From assembly GCA_022578965.1 (NCBI GenBank), contig MU400664.1, forward strand, positions 1 through 64,000: a stretch of DNA of 64,000 nt, in the 5' to 3' direction. This stretch comes from Xylaria sp. FL1777 (taxonomy: Eukaryota; Ascomycota; Sordariomycetes; Xylariales; Xylariaceae). The notes under the pieces were generated by a model. It did not search any database. It was not told the DNA's origin and saw only the letters and a list, made by a program, of their open reading frames with translations. This document shows positions 36,190 to 49,990 of the stretch, one piece after another. The first letter of the stretch is position 1; each line of letters begins with the position of its first letter. The position numbers and the translations under genes were made by a program.

Positions 36190-39100
36190 CTAGCTACTTT
36201 TTTTTTAGTTGCAATTCTTTTTGTATAATGCTATTTAAAAGAAATAAAAAAAAATAGTTTTGTAAAAAGTTAAACATTTAATACTTTAGTTCTTGTAAAA
36301 AAGGGGTTGTTTATATGTTTGCTTTTTTTAAACTTTATAGTTATATAAAGCTTAGGTTTAAAAGTAATTGCTTTTTAAATAAAGCACTTAAACTTTTATG
36401 CAGTTTAATTATTGCTAGTATAATTAAAGTTTTTTGTTTTTATTGTTATATAGCTAACTAACGTTAGCTAATAGTATAATGTAAAGTATTAGTAGTAAAT
36501 AATTTATACTAAGGTTAATTAAAAGTTCTTTTTTTGTATAGTAGCAAGTTTAATAATATATTAAAATACAAAAGCTAAGCTTTATTTATAAAAAAAGCTT
36601 GAATTTTATAGTGCTTTTTGTTATTTTTACATTTTTAAACTTTTTACTTTGTATAGCTGCTTATTTTATTATTAGTTGCTTCGTATGCATATATATATAT
36701 TTATAATAGCTTTGCACTTAGTTATTTTTATATATATACTTATATATATATATATATATACTTGTATAATAATTACTTTACTATAGTATAACATTAATAG
36801 TTGCTAGCTTTATATTATAAGCTAAAACAGTAGTTATAACGTTATATAACTACTAACTAGTAATTTTAGCAATTAATTATTCTTTTAATTATTATATATA
36901 AATATATATATTTGTTTTTTTTTATATAGCTTATTGTTTAAATAGTTTGCTAATAATTATTTGTTATACAAAAAGTAATAAGTTTTAAGTTATATTAATG
37001 CTTTTAGTTAATATTAAGGTTTAAATTTTATATAGTGCTTTAATTGCTTTTATTATAGCTTAAATAATTTGTTATAAAAGCTACTTTTGTGCAGTACTTA
37101 TTTAGTTATATAGCATTACAATTGCTTTATGTAGCTAAAATGCTTATATAAACTACAAAAGCTTTTTATTTTAGGATTACTAACAAGTAATAAAATTTTA
37201 AAGTAATATATATGCTATATATGTTTAATAATTATATAGTACTTATTATAATTACTATACTTAAATAAATAAAAAGAAATTAAGTATTATATGGTAGTTT
37301 AATAAAAAAAGTAAAAAAAAATGTTAAGCACTTATATATAGCTTAAAAAATAGTTATACAAAAAAAAATATAAAATTTGCGATATTTTATAGTTTTTAGT
37401 GTTTTTTTTAAAATTAAATATATTTGCTTGTTGCTTTTTTACTTATTGTATAATTATTATAATAATTTCCGTATAAAAGTATTTTTTCGATTCTTTTTTT
37501 TTTTTTAATTTGTTTATACAAAAGTTATTTTTACTTTTTTTCTACAAATGTTTTTATTTATATAGTTAGCTAGTTTATAAATACTAGAGTTTTTAGCGCT
37601 TAGTTTAATATTTTCTTTGTAAATGCGTTAGCTAGATTATTTTTATTATTAATCTATTGTACTTCAAAGATCTTTTTTTTTTGTATAACTTTTTAAGTAA
37701 TATAATATTAATTATAAAGCGTTTTTTTTAAGTAGTTTTTAGCTTTATTAAATAGTTATATAATAATTTTAAGTTTAAATATAATATAGCAAAAATTAAA
37801 AGTATTTTTAGTATAGCTATAATTTTTTAAAGCGTTATATAAAAAGCTATAATACTATTAAAGCTATTTATTATGCTATATAATTTGCTAGTTAATATAC
37901 TTTGCATTACTTGCTTATATTTGCTAAAGTTCTAATATATAATGTTTTTTTCGATTTTAAAAGCTAGGTTTTTTTTTATATAGTGCTTTATTATAAGTAC
38001 AATAATAAATTTAAGTTATAAAGTTATATTAGTATTATTTACAAATAAACTGTTTATAAAAATAAACAGTTTTATATAGCTTAAGTTTAAAAGTATAAAC
38101 GTTAATTTATAGTTATAATTATTTATTTACTACTTAATTTTATAGTTTAAATTTTTAATATTTATTAGTGCTAAGTTAATTATTTAAGCAATAACTGCAA
38201 AGTTATATATAGTTTTTAGTTAATAAATGCTGCTTATATAAGCGCTACATATACGTTAAAAAACATATTGCTATACAGCATTTTTTATATAAAAGTTAAT
38301 TAAAGCTAATTAGTTTGCTTAGCTTTTTTACGTAAGCGTTATATTTTTTTTGTATAAAAAAGTAACTTAACTATTGTTAAACTTAATAAAGTAATCTTGT
38401 TATAAAGTTTTTTTTAGCTTTATATAAAACTTTATTTTATATAACTTATGTTTTTTTTTTGCTAAAAATTTAAGTGTAGTAAAGCTAAACATATTGTTTG
38501 TTTGCAAACTTATAATATTAAATTTATACAAAAGTTCTAATATAAATAATAAACATAAATTATATGTAAAAACTACTATACTAAGTTTTTTATAATAATA
38601 TTAATAATAAGTTTTAAACTAATATAGCTTTAATTTAGCTAAGCTATATAATAGTTATATAATTTATATAATTGTTTTTTTAAAATATTTTAAAACAAGT
38701 TTAAAAAGTAGTTATGCAAGGATTTTTTATGCAAGCTTATCTTTTAATTATACGTATGCTTATATAATATTTTAAAGCTTGCTTAAAGCATTAAAGTCTT
38801 AAATTAACAAAAGGCTTAAAGCTAATAATAACTATTAGCTTATTTGCTAAATTATTAATAATTAAATTAGTATAGTTTTTTTTTTGTATTATTATAGCTT
38901 TATATAACTAATTTAAACTTTTTGTATAGCTTAGTTGTTTTTTTTTTAATTTTTTATACAAAGCAAAACTTAAAAATCTAAATATTATTATGTTTATTTA
39001 GGTTATATTTTACGAACTAAAAAACACTTTATATAATAAAGTTATTAATTTTTGTAACGTTTAATTTTTCGAATAAAGCGCTAAAAGTGCTAATAATGCT

Positions 39101-42100
39101 ATTTTTGCGCAATTTTACTACTAAAGCATAGTTTTGTTTTTTTTTTAAAGTTAAAAACAAATTGTTAATGTTTTATACAAACGTTATAAAAAAGTCTTTA
39201 GCTTTTTTAAGTTTTTTGCGTTTTTTTTGTATAGCTAGTTTTATAGCTAGTTTTGCAACAATTATATTTTTTTTTTTACTATTTGCTAAAATATGTTTAA
39301 TTATATAGTAATATAGCTTAATTTATGTTTATTTAAAGCAAATTAAGCTATTTATAAAGTTAATAATTATGTTAGGTTTTTTAATTAATTATATTTTGTA
39401 TAGTTTTTTTTAGCTTTATTTTTTACGCTATATAAAGATTTTACTGCGTAGTAATAAAAATAATACTTCGTATAAAGCTAGCTTATTATATTTATAAATT
39501 ATATAGCTAATTTTAACTTTTGTTTGTTTTTTACGAAGCATTTTTATAGCTTTTTTAATTGCTTTAGCTTTTTATATAATATTTAGCAAAAAAAAAAAGT
39601 TTTAATTAATCTTTAAATATGCTTTAAATATAAAAAGCATTAAAACTAAGCTATTAAGCCTTGCAGTATTATTTAAAGCTTTAATTGCTATTTATAAAAT
39701 TAACTTATTTTTTGTACAATAATTTAGTTTAGCTTTTAGTATGTTATATATATAATAAAAAGGTTTATATGCTTTTTTTATTTTATTAATAGTTTAATAA
39801 ACTTTAATAAGCATTTTTTAGTATTTTATACTTATAATTTTAGCTTAGTTTTAAAATTCTTCGAACAAAAAGTTTGTGCTAAAGTTATATATAACATAGT
39901 TTAAAAGTCTTTAATATATGTTAATTTAATACTTATATAAAGCTTTTTAAGCGTTTTATGCAAATATAAATTTTAAAAATATAGCTACTTAAAACAATAT
40001 AGCTATATTAATTATATATAAAACCTGCTTATTATTTATTTATATAGCATTAATTATAACTTTATAATTAAAGTTGCAGTTATTTTTAATTGTAAACTTA
40101 AAATAATAAAGGGCTTAGTTATATAACTAGTAATAATAGCAAAACTTTTAAATCTTTTTTAAAGCAAAGCAATTAATATTATAGTTTATATAACTAAGCA
40201 TATTATATAGTTTCTTTATATAAAAATATTTAAAACGTTTATAAAGCTTTTAAAGTTTTATTTTTATAAAATATAAACTTGCTTTATATAAGCTAATATT
40301 AAAAAACAAGTGTTTTTATTTCTATATAACAAAAATAGTTTTTTTGTTTTGTTATATAATAATGTTTTTTATGTTATTAAAATATGCTTTTAAGCAGTTA
40401 ACATTTCTTAATAAAAATAAAAAAAAAATAAAAGTATTTAAAATATAATATATAGTTATACTAAAGGCGTTTTTTATTTATATAGTGCTTATAGCACTTA
40501 TAGTATTACTTTTGCTAAAACAAATATAAGCATTACTTAAAGTTTAACTAACTTTTATATAAAAATATATTTAAAAGTATGCTTTTAATTAAGCTTTTTT
40601 TATTATTAAATAATTAAAAGTGCTAATATTTCATAGTTTATTTTAGTAGTTCATATAATAATAATCGTTTAATATAAATTAATTGCATAGCATTATTATT
40701 TTATAGTTCTAAATATTTTTTTTTGTTATATAATAAAAAAATATGCTATTTATTAAATATTAAATAGTTTAATTACTAAATTTTTTATTAATATTTTTAG
40801 TACTATTGTTTAACTTTAAATATTTTTTGCATTTTATTACGTATAAAAAAAATTCTTTTAAAGTAGGTTTTTAGCTATAAATTATTTTGTGCAAATTAAA
40901 GAATATGTTTTTTACATAAGCTTTTTTTTAAAAAGTATAACATGTTAACTAGCAGTTTTTTTTTTAGCAAATAAAGCATTTTTTATTCGTATAAAAGTTT
41001 TAGTTCTTTTAGTTATAGCTTTAAAAATAGCTTAACTATTTAGTTAGTTAACTTAATAACTTTAGTATAAATTTAAGTTATTAGTTTTTTGTATAGCTAT
41101 AGTTATATTTTTAGTTTATAAAGTATAACTTATTGTTTTTTTGTATAAAAGTTTTTGCTGTACTATTTAATGCTATATATAAGCATGTTTATAAATTAGC
41201 AAAAAATTTTTCGTATATAAGTTTTTAAAAACTTAACGCTATAGCTAACTTTAATACGCTTTAATATATTTGTATAACGTTTATACTTAATTAAATTTTG
41301 CTTTAATAGCTAGCGCTAAATATTTGCTATGCTTTTTTACCCTTATTAAGCATTAATTTAAGTACTTTATACAAAGCTAAGTTTAAATTTTCTTTTTTTA
41401 TTTATATAAAAAAAACTATTGTTTAATTAGCTTAATATTAGCTATAGTTTATATTAGTATTAAAGTAAATATTTATTATATAATATATTTTACTTTAAGT
41501 TTTGTTTAAACTAATATAATTAATAAAAAGTTTTTTGTATAACTTTTTAAAATATATAAAAATATAACGTAGTATTAGTTTTTTATAATTTTAATATATT
41601 AGTAAGCAGCAATAAATAAATAAGCTTTATTATATAACAAGTTATATAGCTTGCTTATATAGTTTTAGCTTAAGTTTTAGCTTTTTTAAAAAGCAATATA
41701 TTTATTAAAAAATATAAATTTATTTTATATAAACTTTGTTAAAAGTAAGTTAAAAAACGTACTTTTAACAGCTAAATTTAGTGTTATACAAACATATATT
41801 TTTTGCTTTAGTATTTGCAGTAAATAATACTAAACGGAATATTTATATATTAATTAAAAAATTAGTTTATAGTTTATGTTTATTATACAAAAATTAAATA
41901 GCTTAAAAAAATTTTAATGTTTAATATTTAGCTAAATTAACTATAGTTAGTATTTATGTTATTACATTTAAAATTATACGTTAAAACTTAGGCTTTTAAA
42001 AAGTAGTTTAATATATTAATAGTTTAAAAAGTTTTAACTATTATACAAAAAAATATTTAGCTATTAACTTAATGTTAAAAATATTACTAATAGTTAAATA

Positions 42101-42987
42101 ATCGTTATATAACAAATATTTAATAGTTCTTTTAATTTTTTAATTATAAAGTTTTTGTAAGCTATTTTTATAAGCTTTTAAATAATAGTTGTTTTTAATG
42201 TTAAGTAGATTTTTTTTAACTTAAGGTTTTTAAACAAAGCGCTTTATACGCTTTAATAAATTTTTTAAAAATAATGTTTTGTTTATTTTTTTAAAGTTTT
42301 AACAAACCTTTTTTAAAAGTAATTTAATAATTTATAAAAATATAAATAGTTAGCATAATAAAATGCTAGCTTAATATTTAGCTTAATTTTAGTTACATAG
42401 CTAAAATTAATTTTTTAGCTTTATATTTTAAAATTAATTCAAGCGTTTATTTATTATACGCTTATTAAAACATTTTTAGTTAGGTTTTTATACGTAAAAA
42501 TAACTAGCTTTAACTTTAAAAGCGTTATAAACAATTATTCGTTTTTTTAAAACATAGTAAATTTAGCTAAATCATATAATATATTTAATTTTATATTTAA
42601 GTTACATAAATTGCTGTTTTGCTTTTATATAGCAATATAATTAATATATTACTTAATGTTTATATAGCAATATAGTTAAAAAGTAGCAAAGTTGCTTGCT
42701 ATTTTTTTTATTTTGTTTTTAGTACTAATAAACAAGTTAAAAGTCTAGTTTGTATACGTAAATAAATTGGATTTTTTTTTTTTTTTTATACGTGCTTATT
42801 TTAGCTAATTAAAAGAAGTAAACTAAACAATATATTCATACGTTAAAAAAAAAACAAGCGCAATACAAAAAACAAATCTTTTTTTAATAAGTTAAAATAA
42901 AAGTGTATTATATAACTTTATTATTATTTTAGCTAATTTATAATTTGTTGCAAGTAAGTTAAAAGTGCAAATATAACTACTAATTAG
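36190..42987. other. Interior of the LTR element, no legible ORF
   Basis: No frame beyond chance length survives. Notable landmarks are a (TA)n microsatellite at about 36688-36765 and the T9 tract at 36198-36206. The first 2.4 kb or so is shared with the truncated copy 60466-62829. Comparison of those copies shows transitions and a few small deletions, such as about 19 bp missing near 61520 relative to 37236-37262. Which end encodes gag and which encodes pol cannot be told from the sequence as it stands. Confidence 0.7.
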
Positions 42988-43274
42988 TATTAAATAAGCT
43001 TTATATAATTGTACGTTTAATATATATATGCTAAAATAAAGTATAATAATCTTTATATTATAAGCTATTTATGTTTTATATGTTTAAAAGAAAAAAAAGT
43101 TTATATAAAGCAAAAGTTCTTCTTTATATATAAAAACTTTGCTAGCGTACAAGCTAAGCTAACACTAAGATTACTTTAGTTCATGTAATAACTTTTGCAC
43201 AAAGTAGTCTTTATGCAAAACTTATTATACGTACTATATATAAGAGTTATAACTAATAACCAGTTATTCTAATA
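42988..43274. repeat. LTR (right) of the 7.4-kb retrotransposon
   Basis: 287 bp beginning TATTAAATAAGC (TG mutated to TA) and ending AGTTATTCTAATA, gap-free against the left LTR. It keeps G/C at some positions the left LTR has lost (TTTTGCACAAAGTAGTC, ACCAGTTATTC) and has lost others. Each LTR was therefore mutated separately after insertion. Confidence 0.9.
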
Positions 43275-43645
43275 TAAATACTTATAAAAAGATTTTATTT
43301 TTTTAATTTATTATAGTTTAATTTGTTATTTTTTAGCTTAAACTTACTAAAATAATACTATTAAAGCAAAGTTTATTTATTAATGCAAAAAGCAATACTA
43401 CTTAATCTTTTTTTTTAACGCTTTTTAGTTTTATAAAAGCTAATTATATTATATATTATTTATTTTGTTTAACGCCTTTATGTTACTTTATTATAATATA
43501 TGCTATAAATATTATATGTTTTAGCTTTATATTATAACTATTATACACTTTTATAAACTGCTTTTTTAGTAAACTATTTACTTATTTTTATTAACTAATT
43601 TTATTACTTATAACTTTTTTTTTTTGTTTTAATATATTAGCTAAA
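43275..43645 (-). repeat. Inverted repeat, arm 2, segment b
   Basis: This begins with the second TAAAT (43275-43279) and continues the reverse complement of arm 1 from about 28890 down to about 28514, through ACTTATAAAAAGATTTTATT. It ends at ATATATTAGCTAAA (43632-43645), where the next insertion starts. Confidence 0.82.
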
Positions 43646-45576
43646 GAAGTTAAGCTTTTTTTGCTTTTCTTTGCAACTAGCTAGATTTACGAGAATACTT
43701 GCGCAGCTTTAAGAACTAAACTTATAAAAACCTGCTGTATACAAAACGAGCTTATACAAATAATAACCCAAGAAAAAATAAAGGTAAAAATAAAAAAAGC
43801 AAAAAAAGCAAAAAACTATAATGTAACTTTTTTAATGCAAAACTAGCTATAATTAGCTAATAGTATAAACCCAAACTAGCAGCAGCTAGCAATAAGCTTA
43901 ACGTTAAACTTGCAGTGCTATATAAATAAGCTAAATAAAGCAATAATAAACGTTAAGATTTTTCTTAAAAAAAACTTAAATAAGCAAACTATTTATAGCG
44001 TTTGCTAAGTTATTAAAAAGTTATTAAAGGCGTACTATTTTTAGCAAATAAATAAGCAGCTATAAATAAACAGCAGTAATAAAAATAGCAAACGTGCTAT
44101 TTAAAACTTATTATAAGTGTTATTAATAAAGCAAAAAAAGCTTGCTATAAAAGTAAAATTGCTACACATGCAAATTTAGCGATTTAAAAATTACATAAGT
44201 AAGCAAGCTAAAGTTGCTAACTTTTTTTGCTAGCAGCTCATATTTTATATAAACGCGCTACAAATAAACAGTAATAAAAAATTTTTACGCGTTGCTTTAC
44301 TAATTTACTTTAAAGCTATTATAGCAACAAACTTTAACTAAGCTATTATTATAACTTTTGCTAGCTATAAAGCTAAAATAAAAACAAAGTTAATTATAAT
44401 ACAAAAGTTAAACTAAACAATAAAAGCAAACGTAGTTTAAGTAATATACAAACTACTAAATAATAACTAAAAGGTTATTTTTAACAAGCAGAAAATCTAA
44501 ACTTAAATGCTAGCAAATATATTATAAGCTTATTAAACGTTTAACAAAAGATTAAAAGTGTATTTTTAATTATACTAGCTAGTAGTTTTAAGCTTGCTAA
44601 CTAAACAAATGCTAAAAATAAAAAAAATAAAAATGTTAGCTTAACTAAAGCTAGCTAACTAAAAGCTAAAAATTAAAAAGCTGTTTTTTTTATTTTGCTT
44701 GTTATAACATAAGCAAAAAACGTGCTTAGTATACATTAAAGTTACAACTGCAAAAAATGCAAATATAGCATATATTAATAAACTTTTTTAAAACTACTGC
44801 TATTTTTAAGTAGCTTTTTACTTTATAAATATAATAATAACTTAATGCTATAGCTGCTAAAAATAAAGCTATTAAGCTAACGTATATAAAAATAAGCAAA
44901 AATGCAGCTAGTACAAATTTTTAAAACACACTAAAAATAAAGCAAACTTATGCTTTATATAAACCGAAAAAAAAATAGCTATATGCTTTTTTTATTAAAG
45001 CAACTATTTAGCTTAAGCAATAAAATGCTTAAAAGCTATTTAAGTACGCAAGCTAACTAAAAACGCTTTTATTTATTGCTTTATACAGTTTGTAATAAAG
45101 CTAACTTAAAGCTAACTATATACTATTACTGCTACAAAAATGCTACATAAGCAAAAAGCTAACAATTTAACAAGCAAAAATATTATTTGCTTAAAGAGTT
45201 GCTTACTAAAAAAAACTGCACTAATAACTACGTAAAAAATAGAATTGCGAACTATTGCTAACATGCTAAAGCCCTAAAACTAACTTAAAAAAAACCTGTT
45301 TAAAAACCGTTAGTAAGCAGTTTAAGTAACAAAAAGCTACGCTTGCGTAGCAAGCAAAAACATAAGCAGCAAAAGCAGCAGTATTAAATAAAAATCAAGC
45401 AATGCAATTTTTAAATAATAGTGCTTATACAGTTAGCTATAAAAGAAATATAAGTTATAGTAGCAAACAGTTAGCAAAAATGTTTTTATTTAGCTTTAGC
45501 ATAGTTTTTACCTACGTATAAAATTAAATAGCTTTTAGCATAGCTTTTTAAAGCTATTAGTCCTAAGTAATACAAT
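43646..45576. mobile_element. 1.93-kb insertion with 14-bp target duplication
   Basis: This block interrupts arm 2. It is bounded by ATATATTAGCTAAA at 43632-43645 and again at 45577-45590. Arm 1 has a single copy of the site (TTTAGCTAGTATAT, 28514-28527) with continuous flanks. I see no LTRs or inverted ends, and with a 14-bp duplication a non-LTR (LINE- or SINE-like) retrotransposon fragment is the best guess. The sequence is richer in A, GCA and AGC than its surroundings (for example the AAAAAAAGCAAAAAAAGC stretch near 43790 and a GCAGCAAAAGCAGCAG run near 45368). No zinc-knuckle, RT or endonuclease motif can be read with confidence. Confidence 0.75.
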
Positions 45577-48410
45577 ATATATTAGCTAAATGATTTTTTG
45601 CTTGCTTATATTAGTTGCTTTATTAAGCTTATTAAAAAACTAGCAATATTTGCATTACTTAATAATAATATATTACTAAAGCAGTTTATTATTACTAAAT
45701 ATATTAAATATATGCTTATTAACTAAATATTGTTTATTTTTTTTAAGCAAACTTATATTAATAATGTTTTTTTTTAAGTATTATAGCTATAATATACTAT
45801 TTAAAATTATTATATAACTAATAAATTAAAAAAGCTATTATAAAAGCTTAGCTTTAAAAACATAATATAAAAGTATAATATGCTATAAATATTAAATAAT
45901 ATATTTAAATAGTATATTTTTTAACTTATAAATTATATTTTAAAACAGCTTTTTTTATTTTTTTTAAGCATTAAAATTAACTAAAAATAACTTAATAAAA
46001 TATAATATAAAGTATATTTAATATAAATAAGCAGTTTAAAATACTACTATTAAAGAACTTTTAAAATATTATTAATTATGCTATTATTTTTACTAAACAT
46101 TATAAAGCATAGCTATTACGTAATAAAACTTTTAAGCTTGCATTTTAATTAGTTATTTATATATATAACTTAAAGTTTTTTAAAGCTTATAAGTTATATT
46201 TTAAAAAGCTTAAGCTTTTTTATTAAAAATAATATAATGTTTTATATAAAAGCTAGCTAAAGTATATATAAAGCTATTTTTAATTTTTTAGCTTATTTAA
46301 TGTTTATTGCATTTATTTTTAAGTTTTTGCTACTTTAAGCAAAACTAAAGTTAAAAGCTTTTAAGCAAAAAAAACAGCACTATTTAATAATGCTAACTTT
46401 TTATTTTTTGCTTTTATATAATAGCAAAAATTAAAAACAAAAACTTATAACTTTAGTAATTATAATATAAATAAACATTAAATCTAGTTTATATATATAG
46501 CAATAATATTTAATACTTAAAATAACTATATTAATTAATTAAATAAAAGCTTTGCTTTTTAATATTATAAAGTTTAAAAAGCTTAGCTTACTATATTTAC
46601 TAGCAAAAATATTATATGTTTGTTTTTTAATAACTAGTTTAATTATTATTAAATATATGTTAGCTTTTATATTTTTATTATGCTAAACTTTAAAAATACT
46701 AAGTTTTTTTATGTTTAATTGTTTAAACGTATTATTATATAATTAGATTTTTTTAGTTTTAAGTATAGCTGCTTAAAGCTATTATGCTATAATATAGTAA
46801 AAAAAAAGCTATTATATAATAATATAAATTACTTATTTAAAAAGGCTTTAATAGCTATTATATTAATATATTTGCTATTATTGCTTAATTAAATTTGTAA
46901 TGCTATTATATAAGCATACTATAATATATATTAATATGCTATAATATTTATGTAATAAAAACGTAATGCTTTTTATTTTAGCTTTAATATTATATTTTAA
47001 TATTTATTTAATTATTGCAGCAAAAATTCTTTATATATGTTTTTTAAATAGCTTTTTTATATATTTATTAAATAATTTATTATGTTTTTTTAACTGCATG
47101 TATTTTGCTTTAGCATATTTTTTAATGCTGCAAAACTACTATTTTTTTTTGTTAACTTATTAGTATAGCTTAAACTAAAAAACTTAAAAGCTAATAGCTT
47201 AGTATTAATATTTAAATTGCTATATTAAATAAGCATATTAATAAAAAAAATCTTTATAAAATATATAATATTATATAAAAAGCTAAACATAAAGCTAGCT
47301 ATATAATATAAACTAATAAAAAAGCTAACTAATAATAGTAAAACTAATACAAAAAAAACAAAATAAACATTATAAATAATATAAAGCTAAAAACAAATAA
47401 TAGCTATAATTTTAATAATTATCAATAGCTATAATAAAACTTAAAACTAAAGTAAAACTAATAAAAGCTACTAAAAATAAAATATTTAAAACTATATAAT
47501 AATTATATTTTAGCTTATTTTTTAGTATATAAAAACTAATATAAAATAATATTGTTTTTAAAAAAGATTTAGCATACTAAAAAAATAACTTAAAGTAATT
47601 TAAATTATTATTATTTTAGTAATATTTGTTTTTTTAAAAACTTATATAACATTATTTTAAGTAGCTTAAATAGTATTATTACTAATTATTAGTTTTTTAT
47701 GTAGTATTACTTTTTCTTTTAAGTTTTTTATAGTATTATTTGTTTTTTATTTAAAAGGTTTATGTTATATTATTATTTATAAAACGTAATTTATATAATA
47801 TTAAATTTTTTATATAAAGTTTAATTTTATTTATGTTATATTAAAAACTGCAATAATAAGATTTATTAATTATAAAAGCAATATAACATATATATATAGC
47901 TAAAAATATATATAGCTTTTTTATTTATTATAATTTTTATAGCATATAATAAACATATTACTGCTTTTTATATTTACTTTAAATATAATATTTTTTTATT
48001 TTAATTATTTTATTATGTTTAGTTTTATAAAAGTTTATTAATATACTTTTTAAAAAAAATATAAATATTTAAAAAAATAATTATAGTTTATATAAGCATA
48101 TTTAGTATATAGTTTTATTAAGCTAGTATTTATTTTTACGTAATATTTTGTTGTTTTTTAAGTTTGCTTAAAAACAAAAAGCTTAAAATTAATAATATTG
48201 TTTTTTTTAACGTTTGTTTAGCGCATGTTTAAACTTTTGTTTTTTTAAACAAAAAAATTAAGCTTAAAAGCTTAAAAAAATAAAGCTTTAGCAAAAAAAA
48301 CGTTAGCTTATATATTATTTGTATTATTAACTATAATGTTTTGCTTTTTTTAGCAGCTAAAAAAAATGCAAAAATATATTGCTTATTATAATAAAAATAT
48401 TAAGCTTAGC
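45577..48410 (-). repeat. Inverted repeat, arm 2, segment c
   Basis: This is the reverse complement of arm 1 from about 28527 down to about 25580. It includes the 65-codon frame at 46966-47163, the counterpart of the frame on the opposite strand of arm 1 at 26940-27203 (both end in a similar YFLMLQNYYFFLLTY). It also includes ATTGCTTATTATAATAAAAA near 48378. This segment is more AT-rich than arm 1, suggesting heavier mutation. Confidence 0.85.
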
Positions 48411-49394
48411 TTTATAAAAAAAATGTTTTAAGTATTATAATAATTAATATAACTTTTAAAAGTAGCAAGCTTTTTTTTATAAATTTATATTTAATAAAAA
48501 GTTTTTACTTTTTTATATAAAATATAGCTATTTTGCTTTTATTAGTATGCTATATATTATGTATACTTTTATTAATATATTAAAAATACTATAATTTTTT
48601 TTGTTAAATTATTAGCTAGTATTATTATTTAATAATAATTACTTTTATTATATATTATAACTATTTTTATTAATATATTAATAGTTATTATTATAGTAGT
48701 TATGCTATTTTTTTATATATTTATAAAATGCTTAGCATATATAATTAGTAAAATATATGATTTTTTGCTTTATATTTTTTATATTATTTACTAATTTTTT
48801 TTATTAAAGTTTTTTTCTTTTGATTTTATTAAGCTTTTATTTTATTATATAATTTTTCTTTATATTATATATATTATAAATATAAAAACTTTATTAAAAA
48901 AATTTTAAAGCAAAACAAAAAGTTATTATATAAAGCAAATTATTATACTTAAAAACTTTATATATATTTTTTTATAAAAAAAGCTAATTATTATTTTTTA
49001 TTGCGTTTAAAATATAAAAAATTTTATAAATAAACAAAAAAAGCTTTTAAACTAACATAAAACAGCATAATATTAATATAAAGCAGCATAAAAGCATTAA
49101 AAAGTATATAAAATTATTTTATTTTGCTTTTATTAGCTTATTAATTTTATTGCTATTGCTTTTATTTATATATTAATTGTTAGTTTTTTAAAATTTTATA
49201 ATGTTTTTTTATTAAGCATTAAATTTAGCTTTTTAAAATAGCAGCAAAATAACTAAGTTAAATATAACATAATTATTTTAATTAATATATTAGTTTTATT
49301 ATTATAGCTTATATTATAAAGCTAGCTTTTAAGTAAAACTATTATTACATTAAACTTAAAAATAAAAGCATTTTTTGTTTTAAAATCTAAAACT
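48411..49394. other. Extra ~1-kb segment in arm 2, absent from arm 1
   Basis: After the TAAGCTTA near 48410 the match to arm 1 stops and does not resume until about 49925. This segment is very AT-rich (ATTAATATATTAA, TAATAATAATTAC motifs). It has no ORF, no terminal repeats I can see and no partner elsewhere in the window. It is either an insertion in arm 2 or a deletion in arm 1. Confidence 0.5.
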
Positions 49395-49990
49395 AAAAAG
49401 ATTGCTTAGTTTTTGTTTAGTTTTTTGCAGTAGCTTAAAAAAGATTTTTAATTTATAAAAGCAAAATAACTTTTTTTTTTAATACATAAAACTATTTTTA
49501 ATAGTTTTTGTTTTACGTAATATAATTTTAGTGTTTTATAATATAATACGTATAAAAATAGCAAAAAATGTTTAGTAAGTTTATTATAGTTTAAAACATA
49601 AAAATCTTTAGTTTTAAAAATAAAACAAAAAAAATTTCTTAAGTATTTTTTATTTTTTAGCAATAGTTTAAAATATAAAAATATTTATTTTTAAAATATA
49701 ACTTAAAAATATAGTAATTTTTACTTTTTAACTAAAACTTTAGTTTTTAATAACTTTTTAATAGCAGCTTAAAATTTTAATTTTAAAATTAAAACTAAAA
49801 AAATTGCTCAAGTTTTATTAACTTTTTAGTAATAGCTTAAAATTTTAGCTTTAAAACTAAAACTTTAGTTTTTTTTAATTTTTTAATAGTAGCTTATAAT
49901 TTTAGCTTTAAAACATAAACTAAAAAAATTGCTTAGTTTTTTTTAATTTTTTTTTAATAGCTTAAAATATAAAGATTTTTGCTTTTAAAA
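49395..49990. repeat. ~62-bp tandem array in arm 2
   Basis: Units of the form AATAGYAGCTTAAAATTTTA, GCTTTAAAACTAAAACT and TTTAGTTTTT or AAAAAAATTGCTYAGTTTTT recur at about 49766, 49830, 49889 and 49957, with more diverged units to the left. Arm 1 has just one unit here (around 25520-25590), so the array expanded in arm 2 or contracted in arm 1. The minus-strand 71-codon frame at 49448-49663 is inside it and is not a gene. Confidence 0.65.

Larger units (their letters stand above)
35903..43274. mobile_element. Complete but mutated LTR retrotransposon, 7372 bp
   Basis: Two gap-free 287-bp LTRs flank a 6.8-kb interior, with TAAAT target duplications outside. The total length suits a full Ty1/copia or Ty3/gypsy element, but no gag, protease, integrase, RT or RNase H motif is legible because the interior is saturated with stops. 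The polarity is uncertain. A T9 run at 36198-36206 just inside the left LTR would be a polypurine tract on the minus strand, and the interior is T-rich on the top strand, so transcription from the minus strand is the better guess. The element sits inside arm 2 and is therefore younger than the inverted repeat. Confidence 0.88.

Noticed and set aside
46966..47163. Conserved 65-codon frame shared with arm 1 as a real gene
   Set aside because: Similarity follows from the duplication itself. The frame is hydrophobic, of chance length, and lies opposite the longer candidate frame.
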